Of a DNA stretch of 64,000 bases, positions 38,925 to 45,792 are shown one piece after another. The position numbers and the translations under genes are program-made. Numbering within the stretch: the first letter of the stretch is position 1; each line of letters starts with the position of its first letter. The notes under the pieces are model-generated. The model was not told the origin of the DNA. It was given only the letters and a program-made list of their open reading frames with translations, and ran no database searches. The DNA is from Armatimonadaceae bacterium (lineage in GTDB: Bacteria > Armatimonadota > Armatimonadia > Armatimonadales > Armatimonadaceae), in the NCBI GenBank assembly GCA_030447685.1, contig JAUJOK010000011.1, forward strand, positions 1-64,000. Direction: 5' to 3'.

Positions 38925-40452
38925 AGCGATTTACCGGCGGCGCGACGCCCCAGAGCAGGACATAGTACAAGACGACGAAAGCAACGGGCGGCGAGGCAAC
39001 CGATAGTGCGGCCCACGGTACGGCGGCAAAACTGAGAACCAGGACGCGCAGCAAAGCAAGCCCCGGACTGAGGAAAACGGCAAAAGCCAGCCCTCCGACA
39101 AAGGGAAGGGGAGACAGCACAACAGCGGCCAGACCCCCCAGCAGCAAAAGCCCGGTCAGTGCCGCTATGGGCAGATTGGCGACCGGAGCGACAAACGAAA
39201 AAAGGTTGAAGTGCAGCGCCACCAGCGGCCAGGAACCCGCCTGCGCCACCACACCCACCAGAAGCGCCAGAAGCGCAGCGCGCAGCCACCTGTGCATCCA
39301 CCCCATTCCCGGTTCCCACGGATACAAAAGCCTCTCCAGCGGCGGCATCCACGCAAGCAAGGTGCCGACCGCAGCAAACGAAAGCTGCGTGCCCGCATCG
39401 TAAAGCGCAAGCGGCTGCGCGATCAGAATAAGCAGCGCGGCGACAATCAGCGAATTCACGGGGTCGGCGGCGCGGCGGGCCAGCGGCGCTGCCAGCACGA
39501 TAGAGAGCATTAAGGCGGAACGGGTAACGGCGGGTCCCGCCCCGGCGGCCAGAGCAAATAGCCAGATTAGCGATAAGATGGCTCCGGCTCGGATCGCCGC
39601 GCTGTGCGATACAGGCAGCGCCTGGAACAGCCCGATCAGAAACGCCGCTAATACCGCCAGATGCAGCCCCGATGTGGAAAGTACGTGGACGGTGCCCGTG
39701 CGTGAAAAGGCGTCTTCCAGATCGGCGGGTATCCCGCCCCGGATCGAAAGAAGCAGGCCGTCCAGCAGTGCGGCGTCGTCCCGGCTTAGATGATGCGCCG
39801 TAGCTGCCTGCACCGCGCCCCGCAGCCGCGCGGCCAGGCCCGCCAGCGACAGGCCGGAAGCGTGACTGACAACGCGAATGTCGGCGGCGCGGCGCGGGGT
39901 GAGCGTGGCGAAAATGCCGCGCCGCGCCAGATAGGCGGCATAATCGAATCCGCCGGGATTGGTAGCGGCACGTGGCGCTTTGAGACGCCCGCGCAGCCAG
40001 ACCTGATCGCCGTGGAAAAGCGTCGGCGGGCGGGCTGTCCCAAGCTGGCGCGGTTCGCGCAGCATCACTTGAAGACGACCCGAAGCGGTGCGGGTAGCCG
40101 TATAGTCGTGGACGGCGCGAACCTGAAGAACGAAGACGCGGCGGCCCGGACGCCTCTCCACATCGGAAGCAATCGTGCCCAGCACCCATACGGACGCGCC
40201 GCCTGCATAATTCGACACGTCGTTGGCGGGCGGCGCGGCGGCAAGCCGGGCGCGGGCCGCGCCGAACAGAACCAGGCAGGAAAGCAGGGCTCAGACCATC
40301 AGCGGCGGACGGCGGATAAGAAGCAGCGCAGCGGCAAGACCCGCTGCCATCGCTCCGATGAGAAAAGCGGGAGAAATCGGCGCAAGCAGAGGCGCGGCGA
40401 GTATACCCAGGGCCAGCGCCCCGAGCGCCGCCAGCGGCGGGCGGATGTTCAC
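38827..40452 (-). CDS. comEC: ComEC/Rec2 competence channel, N-terminal part (in-frame TGA)
   Basis: The DNA-uptake channel of natural transformation. The protein begins (GTG) with membrane helices (MNIRPPLAALGALALGILAA, FLIGAMAAGLAAALLI). An OB-like domain (DQVWLRGRLKAPRAATNPGG, FDYAAYLARRGIFATL) follows, then the competence domain (GTVHVLSTSGLHLAVLAAFL, AGAGPAVTRSALMLSIVLAA, YDAGTQLSFAAVGTLLAWMP). The start overlaps the DUF721 stop as GTGA. At 40293-40291 an in-frame TGA interrupts an otherwise perfect reading (RRPPLMV-stop-ALLSCLVLF), probably a TGG Trp codon originally; the next start would be near 40218. At the 3' end the frame breaks at a six-T run and the MBL domain continues in the next frame. 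Confidence 0.85.
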
Positions 40453-41081
40453 CGTGGCGGCAGGGCGCGGCAGCGCGGGCAGGCGGCCTCGGTAGAATTC
40501 GCAGCGGGCGGGGCCAGGTCGCCACAGCGGGAGCAGGGAATCCAGCCGTTGTCCAGCCGCCAGGTACGCATCCGTGCATCCGCCAGGCGGACACGGCGCA
40601 TGCGCGCGCGCAATTCCTCGTCCCCAATTATCGCGATGCTCGCCTCGACGGTCGCCATCTCGCCGGGGGAAAGCTCGACATCGTCCAGTTCTTCGCGTGT
40701 CGGGGTAAGCGGCGGCGGCGGCTCCGCCGCCTCCTGCTTTTTACGCAGGCCGCGATTCTGGAACAGAATATCCTTGACAGCCGCTTCGCGCGGGCCACCG
40801 AGCGGCGTGCCGATACGGGCGTTCAGGCGGCGCAGGATATCCGCCTTGTAAAATGTCAGCTCCTGGGACCAGACGGCGGATTTGGTGGCGACACGCAGGA
40901 TGCCGTTGGAGATGCCCAGCACTTCGGTCGCCCCAGCCACCTGCGGCCCGACTACCTCGGCCCAGACCAGCGGCGCGGTGTGCTCGCGTATCTTGGCCTC
41001 GATCTGAAGCCCCGACAGTCCCGCCTGTACCAGCGGGCCGACCGCGCTGACCCCCATCCGCCGCTTTCCGCCTCCGCGCAT
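40449..41081 (-). CDS. DUF721 (DciA-like) protein with C-terminal zinc ribbon
   Basis: The N-terminal 110 residues match DUF721/DciA, the loader of the replicative helicase in many bacteria (QIEAKIREHTAPLVWAEVVG, VLGISNGILRVATKSAVWSQ, ELTFYKADILRRLNARIG). A less conserved middle contains a proline-rich segment and ELSPGEMATVEASIAIIGDE. The C-terminus ends in two CxxC pairs, CSRCGDL and CPRCRAL, which should bind zinc and are not part of the core family. AAGGAGACACGACGA precedes ATG. It is translationally coupled to comEC downstream, so DNA replication and DNA uptake genes share a transcript. Confidence 0.85.
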   Translation of the reverse strand: MRGGGKRRMGVSAVGPLVQAGLSGLQIEAKIREHTAPLVWAEVVGPQVAGATEVLGISNGILRVATKSAVWSQELTFYKADILRRLNARIGTPLGGPREAAVKDILFQNRGLRKKQEAAEPPPPLTPTREELDDVELSPGEMATVEASIAIIGDEELRARMRRVRLADARMRTWRLDNGWIPCSRCGDLAPPAANSTEAACPRCRALPPR

Positions 41082-41162
41082 TCGTCGTGTCTCCTTGCTA
41101 TTTCGCTGTACCGGGAAATTGTACCACAGCTATTCGACGGGCTAAGAACCCCTATCATAACC

Positions 41163-41798
41163 TCAAGAAGGATAGCCAATTTCGGTAAGGTCGCCTGCTA
41201 AGTCCTCCAAGGCAATATCCTCGTTCAGACGAGCGACAATCTCGGCGGACAACGGGCGATGTGCGTAAACGTCTTCCACTGCCGCAATGCTGACTTCCCT
41301 CTCGTAATACTCTTCCGCCCATCGTTGATACGTCCGTGGGTTGCCGTCCAACAGGGAGAGCAACTCTGCTGAACCGTCTGGGTCGGGGCCGTGCGGGTAT
41401 TCCATAGTCCCCGTGTGCCATTGTTGGTCGCTCCAAGTACGCCAAATGCAGAAGGTCGTATACTTGGGCGAGAAGGCTGGCTCTGTGAGGAAATCGTTGA
41501 ACACAGCAGGGACATCAGATAGTACACCTGCCCATGTCGTCCCCTCAGCGGCCATCGGTGACTCGTGGGAAAAGCCTTTGAGAACTGCGCCCGCCTGGTT
41601 GAACAGAAGAAACCAGTCGTCGCCAGAGCCGTCGCGCATAGAAGCCATCATTTCGTCCTCTGCCCAACGTGAATTGAAGGAGTAGTAGCGAAGCGACCAG
41701 TCAGGCTCCAGGATTGCGTCCAGTATCGCCAATGATTGGGTGAGACGCCGCAAAGTCGGAATATCAGGAAGTGCAGTAAGGTTTCGTGTCGAGGTCAT
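41163..41798 (-). CDS. Hypothetical protein, lower GC, next to an IS remnant
   Basis: A 211-residue protein I cannot place in a named family. It starts MTSTRNLTALPDIPTLRRLT and continues QSLAILDAILEPDWSLRYYS, FNSRWAEDEMMASMRDGSGD, DWFLLFNQAGAVLKGFSHES and later GTMEYPHGPDPDGSAELLSL. It is soluble, acidic and aromatic-rich, without signal or membrane segments. From memory, proteins like this occur scattered in unrelated bacteria, often in variable loci beside toxin or immunity genes, so an immunity-type role is possible but unproven. The open frame extends 63 codons further upstream, but that part overlaps an IS5-type transposase remnant in another frame, so I reject the longer start. GC is below that of its neighbours. 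Confidence 0.65.
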   Translation of the reverse strand: MTSTRNLTALPDIPTLRRLTQSLAILDAILEPDWSLRYYSFNSRWAEDEMMASMRDGSGDDWFLLFNQAGAVLKGFSHESPMAAEGTTWAGVLSDVPAVFNDFLTEPAFSPKYTTFCIWRTWSDQQWHTGTMEYPHGPDPDGSAELLSLLDGNPRTYQRWAEEYYEREVSIAAVEDVYAHRPLSAEIVARLNEDIALEDLAGDLTEIGYPS

Positions 41799-41917
41799 GG
41801 CTGTACTTGAATCGCCCCGTAGGTTCCTGGAGTCTGCGTCGATAGCAACTCTATTCGATACCAGATCTGCGCTACACGCTTCTCTCCAACTGATTTGCAC
41901 GTGACAAAGCACGTCCT

Positions 41918-42036
41918 GACTGTCTCCAGCCGATAACCGCGCACGCAAGCAGACAGAACGCGAGGTGTATGCTGTCTCGTCGTTCATAGCGCACCCGCAG
42001 CTGTCGGAAGCGGTTCAGCCACGAGCAAAGACTACC
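41918..42036 (-). mobile_element. IS5-family transposase remnant (C-terminal end)
   Basis: On the minus strand this reads SLCSWLNRFRQLRVRYERRD then SIHLAFCLLACAVIGWRQ, the characteristic C-terminus of IS5-family DDE transposases (WLxxFRRLRxRYERRxxxHxAF). Only about 36 codons remain, with a stop upstream. I see no inverted terminal repeats, so it is a scar, not an active element. Confidence 0.8.
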
Positions 42037-42064
42037 ACATCAGAACCAGGTATTATTAGAGAGT

Positions 42065-43192
42065 CTAAATCGCCGCGACCGCTTTCTCGATGTCAGCCTC
42101 ATCGTTCTCGATATGCGGCGAGAAACGCAGATTACCGCAGCGGACGGCGGCGATGACGCTGCGTTCGGCCAGAACAGCCAGCGCGGCATCGTTAGGCAGG
42201 GTCGGGTGATGAAAGGCGACGATGCCGGAGCGTTTTGCCGGTTCCTCCGGAGAGATAATGCGGCAGCCGCGCTCGGCCAGGAGCATGCGCGCCTTATTGG
42301 CAAGCCGCAGAATATGCGCTTCCACAGCATCGAAGCCAGCCGCCTCCAGCAGTGAAACGGAGGCATAAAGTGCGGCGGTGCCCAGCAGGTTCGGCGTTCC
42401 CTCCTCGAAGCGCGCCGTCTCCGGGCGCAGGTCGAAGTGAATCCGCTCCCACTGAACCGAGTTTGTGACCGAGTTCCAGCCGATGTTGGTCGGGCGCAGG
42501 CGGCCCATGACCTCGGGGCGGACGTATAGCACACCGATACCGCCGGGAGAAAGCAGCCATTTGTGACAGCCCGCCGCCGCGATGTCTATGTGAAACCGAG
42601 GAAGATCGATACGCAGCGCCCCCAGCCCCTGCACGATGTCCACCACAAAGGTAATACCCCGCTCACGACAGAAGCTGCCCAGCACGGCTAAATCAAGACG
42701 CTGCCCTGTGCCCCACTGCACCCAGCTTACTGCCAGAACGCGCGTCCGGGCGTCACAGGCGGCCATCAGATCCTCCTCGGCCATTACATCGCCGCCTGCG
42801 CGCGGCGCAATGCGGCGCGTCTCCACGCCGCGATGCGCCTGCGCCATCCAGGGATAGACATTGGCCGGATACTCGATGCCGGGAATCACCACATTGTCGC
42901 CCGGCTCGAAGGGGAGGGAATCGGCGGCGATGCTCAGGCCGTGCGACGTGTTCCGAACAAAGGCGAGCGTGTCCGGAGAAACATTCATCATGCGCCCCAG
43001 CGCGCCGCGCAGCCCTTTTTGCCGCCGCTCGTGGTTCTTGTAGGCCAGGAACGGGTCATCGCTCATCAGCTCTTCGGTGACGGCGTGAACCGCCTCGGCG
43101 ACGGGACGCGCGATAGGGGAGGTGCCCGCGTGGTTCAGGTGGATGCAGCGCGCCGCGCTGGGAAACAGGGCGCGCAGTTCTGGAAAGGTCAT
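42065..43192 (-). CDS. Class V aminotransferase (PLP-dependent)
   Basis: A 375-residue fold-type I PLP enzyme of the class V group (cysteine desulfurase/isopenicillin epimerase-like). The PLP Lys lies in AAAGCHKWLLSPGGIGVLYV, the Asp pairing with the PLP nitrogen in FVVDIVQGLGAL, and the N-terminal part has HLNHAGTSPIARPV. The WLLSPGGIG pattern and length suggest an epimerase- or lyase-like enzyme and not an Isc-type desulfurase, because no Cys-bearing loop of the IscS kind is visible. It starts 9 bases after the MetE-like gene stop, so the two are an operon, which hints at sulfur amino-acid metabolism. Confidence 0.88.
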   Translation of the reverse strand: MTFPELRALFPSAARCIHLNHAGTSPIARPVAEAVHAVTEELMSDDPFLAYKNHERRQKGLRGALGRMMNVSPDTLAFVRNTSHGLSIAADSLPFEPGDNVVIPGIEYPANVYPWMAQAHRGVETRRIAPRAGGDVMAEEDLMAACDARTRVLAVSWVQWGTGQRLDLAVLGSFCRERGITFVVDIVQGLGALRIDLPRFHIDIAAAGCHKWLLSPGGIGVLYVRPEVMGRLRPTNIGWNSVTNSVQWERIHFDLRPETARFEEGTPNLLGTAALYASVSLLEAAGFDAVEAHILRLANKARMLLAERGCRIISPEEPAKRSGIVAFHHPTLPNDAALAVLAERSVIAAVRCGNLRFSPHIENDEADIEKAVAAI

Positions 43193-43201
43193 GTTTTTGC
43201 T

Positions 43202-44233
43202 TTACCGGCGGCCCAGAAACAGGTCGCGGCCACGCACCAGCGCGGCCATCTTGCCGTCCGCCACCGAGCGGGGAAGCATCCAGAAGCCGCAGTCCGGGTG
43301 GACATAGGCGATCCGCTCCGCGCCGCCGCAGGACTGGAGCGCCTTTGCCCCCGCCGCGATACGCTCCGCCACCGTTTCCGGCGTCTCCACCTGATTATCT
43401 TTGATGTCGATGACACCCAGGCCCATGCGTATCTCCGGGCGCAAATCCGCGAACGCCTCCACCTCCGCATAGCCGCGCCGCGCGAACTCCAGAACGAGGT
43501 GATCCGTCTTCAAAGCGTTCAGGAAAGGCAGCAGGCTTTGCCAGAAGCCCTTCTGGACGCTTTGCCCGCCGTAGTTACCGAAGCAGATATGGACGCCGCG
43601 CTCGCTGCCGGGTCGGATACCCTCCAGAACGTGATTGATAGCGGGCGCGGCCCAGGAGGCGTCTTCGGGGTGGCCGGAGATATTGGCCTCGTCTATCTGC
43701 ACCACGGCGGCGTCGATTGCCTCCACCTGGCGGCGCAGTACGTCGGCTATCGCAAAGCAGAGGGCGGCGCGGTCGTTATAGTAGGTGTCGGAAAGCAGCT
43801 TGGTCAGCATGTGCGGTCCGGTCAGCGTGAACTTCATGGGCCGTTCGCTCAGACCGCGCACAAAGCGCCAGTCGCTTGGCAGATTCAGCGTCCCTTCGCC
43901 GATCTCGCCACGGACGGTTCCCGCCGGAAGCGCGCGGTAGTCCAGACCCTGCGCCGCCGCCTCGTCGTAAAATCGCTGCTGCTCCGCCCGCGACAGCGTC
44001 GTCTCGATCCCGCTCATCGGACGGATAAAGTATTCGATCATCCCGTTGGTTTCGGGGTGGTTCACATCGAAGCGGGAAAACTCGCCGTCGGCCACGACAT
44101 CTATACCGGCCAGTTCCTGAGTCTTGATCACTGTCAGCACGGCATCGCGCAGCGCCTGCCGCGTGGGTGAGGCGGCAAGCCAGGCAGGAAGGGGATACGA
44201 ACCGACGACGGTGGTGCGGATAGCAGGGGGCAT
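43202..44233 (-). CDS. Cobalamin-independent methionine synthase-like (MetE C-terminal domain)
   Basis: A 343-residue protein equal to the catalytic C-terminal barrel of MetE. It has TTVVGSYPLPAWL at the N-terminus, VVADGEFSRFD, the zinc-binding VHICFGNYGG (His and Cys), a family Glu region (QIDEANISG), and YVHPDCGFWMLP with the distal zinc Cys. Stand-alone MetE-C proteins transfer methyl groups to thiols such as homocysteine or related acceptors from various donors; the partners here are unknown. The next gene is a class V PLP enzyme 9 bases away. A short GC-rich repeat lies upstream. Confidence 0.88.
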   Translation of the reverse strand: MPPAIRTTVVGSYPLPAWLAASPTRQALRDAVLTVIKTQELAGIDVVADGEFSRFDVNHPETNGMIEYFIRPMSGIETTLSRAEQQRFYDEAAAQGLDYRALPAGTVRGEIGEGTLNLPSDWRFVRGLSERPMKFTLTGPHMLTKLLSDTYYNDRAALCFAIADVLRRQVEAIDAAVVQIDEANISGHPEDASWAAPAINHVLEGIRPGSERGVHICFGNYGGQSVQKGFWQSLLPFLNALKTDHLVLEFARRGYAEVEAFADLRPEIRMGLGVIDIKDNQVETPETVAERIAAGAKALQSCGGAERIAYVHPDCGFWMLPRSVADGKMAALVRGRDLFLGRR

Positions 44234-44283
44234 GGCGTTTCCTTTCCGCCGTCAGGTTACGCAGAGGGCGGGAGAATTCCTGC

Positions 44284-44326
44284 GGGCCTCTCCCCCCTTT
44301 CCCTTTAGGAGAGGGGAGAGAGGCCC
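44284..44326. repeat. Short copy of the 5191-family palindrome
   Basis: CCTCTCCCCCCTTTCCCTTT followed by AGGAGAGGGGAGAGAGGCC is a compact inverted repeat made of the two ends of the longer copies at 5191 and 30918, with the interior missing. It lies between the GNAT gene and the MetE-like gene and could act as a transcript-end hairpin. Confidence 0.75.
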
Positions 44327-44327
44327 A

Positions 44328-44787
44328 TCAGTCTAACCGCTGTGTCATGCGCCGGTGGGGAATGCCCGCATCATCGAAGACCGGGCCTTCGGCGACAAAG
44401 CCCAGACGCTCGTAAAAAGGGATGACCGGAACCTGCGCGTCCAGTATTGCCTCAGTCATGCCCGCCGCCTGCGCCTCAGTCATTGCCTGCCGCATCAGCG
44501 CCTCCCCGACCCCGCGCCCGCGCCACGCTTTTCGCACCGCCACCCGTCCGATCTTGGCGACGCCGCTGCCCTTTTCCACGATACGCGCCGTGCCGACAAC
44601 TTCGCCTGTGCTCTCGTTCACGGCCAGCAGGTGCAGAGCGTCGGTGTCGTATTCGTCCGGCTCCAGCTCGGGCGGCACTTGCTGTTCGTCCACAAAAACC
44701 TCGAAGCGAATTCGCATCGCGGCCTCGCGGTCGGAAGGTGTTTTGCAGTCGCGGCAGACCAGCGTGAGCAGGGGTTCCATAAGCATC
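44328..44787 (-). CDS. GNAT family N-acetyltransferase
   Basis: A 152-residue acetyltransferase. The acetyl-CoA motif is VAVRKAWRGRGVGEALMRQA, with beta-4 VGTARIV before it and the C-terminal VIPFYERLGFVAEG. The N-terminal MRIRFEVFVDEQQVPPELEP with YDTDALHLLAV is typical of the ElaA/YjcF-like branch, whose substrates are mostly unknown. The ATG overlaps the queE stop as TGATG, so the two are co-translated, though a link to queuosine is not known. I chose the first ATG of MLMEPLL because of that overlap. Confidence 0.9.
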
Positions 44788-45487
44788 AGGGGATTTGGAG
44801 GTACTTGTGCGTTTGCAGCGACAGACGGAAGCGCGAAGGGCTTGCCTTGATAGCCTCGACACAGATACGCGGCGCGTCCGGGTTCAGCGCGTTGGGCTGA
44901 AGATACAGCAGAGGGCCGTTCGGCAGGCCCGCCGCCGGGTTTGCCGCCGCGCGGGCCACGTCCTCGTCCGAGTCTATGACATATTTGAACTCGGTAGCGT
45001 GTTCCAGATACCACGGATGCAGCCGCCCGCCTTCCGTCTCCTTGGGTGAGACGGTGATATGATCCAGCCGCCAGTCGGGGCGCGGGTGCTGCCCGTTGGT
45101 CTCCACCTGAATACGAAGGCCCGCCTTGTGAAGCCGGTCGCACAGGGGCTGGAGATCATACATTGTCGGCTCGCCGCCCGTCAAGCATACCCAGGGGCAG
45201 TTGTAACCGCGCGCCTCGTCCACAACCGCTTCGACCGTCATCTCCCGGCGCACGCGAAAGTCCGTGTCGCAGAACGAGCAGGCGAGCGTGCATCCGGCGA
45301 CACGCACGAACACGGTCGCCTGTCCCGCGCGCGCGCCTTCGCCCTGGAGTGAGTAGAAAATCTCCGCGATGGGCAGCAGCCCCCGGCGTGTCACGGCGAC
45401 GGCTTCACGGGTGGCAGCCTTCGGGTCCGGCGTTGCGCCGCGATAAACCGGTAGAGAGGGGGGTAGCAGTGATGAAGGGTTGCTCAC
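44786..45487 (-). CDS. queE: 7-carboxy-7-deazaguanine synthase (radical SAM)
   Basis: QueE rearranges 6-carboxytetrahydropterin to 7-carboxy-7-deazaguanine with S-adenosylmethionine. The substrate-loop motif IFYSLQGEGARAGQATVFVR is followed by the cluster motif CTLACSFCDTDF (CxxxCxxC), then VCLTGGEPTMYD and VETNGQHPRPDW. The end TEFKYVIDSDED and LQPNALNPDAP are typical. I chose GTG 45487 (SNPSSLLPP) because all earlier codons come from the repeat element at 45522-45722. With folE and queD elsewhere in the window this gives three steps of the preQ0 route; queC is not in the window. Confidence 0.92.
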   Translation of the reverse strand: MSNPSSLLPPSLPVYRGATPDPKAATREAVAVTRRGLLPIAEIFYSLQGEGARAGQATVFVRVAGCTLACSFCDTDFRVRREMTVEAVVDEARGYNCPWVCLTGGEPTMYDLQPLCDRLHKAGLRIQVETNGQHPRPDWRLDHITVSPKETEGGRLHPWYLEHATEFKYVIDSDEDVARAAANPAAGLPNGPLLYLQPNALNPDAPRICVEAIKASPSRFRLSLQTHKYLQIP

Positions 45488-45521
45488 GCTTTTATTGTAC
45501 CACTCGGATTTTGATCGAGGA

Positions 45522-45722
45522 AAGAAGCCCCCTCCGCCCCCCGCAGGCGACGCTCGCCCAATAATGGGGGAACCGGATTGGCCCTCACCCCCGTGGACAC
45601 CTTTGGTGTCCGTGCCCCCTCTCCCGAAGTTGGGGAGAGGGGGAGAAAGAGGTAGGGGCGCTGCTTGCTGCGCCCGATGCTCCGGTACCCCCATTATTGG
45701 GGGCGGAGGGGGCTTCTTTGCC
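45522..45722. repeat. Composite palindromic element with inverted termini (MITE-like)
   Basis: The ends are inverted copies: AAAGAAGCCCCCTCCGCCCC on the left and GGGGCGGAGGGGGCTTCTTT on the right. Next inside on both sides is the CCCAATAATGGGG / CCCCCATTATTGGGGG palindrome. The centre contains CCCTCACCCCCGTGGACACC and GGGGAGAGGGGGAG, related to the REP-like family at 11806. About 200 bases in all, no coding capacity. It occupies most of the gap between queE and flhA, which are divergent. Confidence 0.85.
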
Positions 45723-45792
45723 TAAAGAACCTTCTCTCCCATACCGAAATAAAGAATACACGCGTTTTTCCCAGGTATTACGAGGAGGATGG

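Noticed and set aside
38890-38930. Programmed frameshift joining ComEC and its MBL domain
   Set aside because: The required sh0ift is plus one at a plain T6 run, without a stop-codon or Shine-Dalgarno stimulator; an indel error is simpler.
41799-41987. N-terminal 63-codon extension of the hypothetical protein at 41163
   Set aside because: This DNA encodes the C-terminus of an IS5-type transposase in another frame, so the extension is accidental.
42833-44170. Plus-strand open frame of 445 codons
   Set aside because: It covers the reverse strand of the aminotransferase and MetE-like genes; codon bias makes such shadows common in GC-rich DNA.
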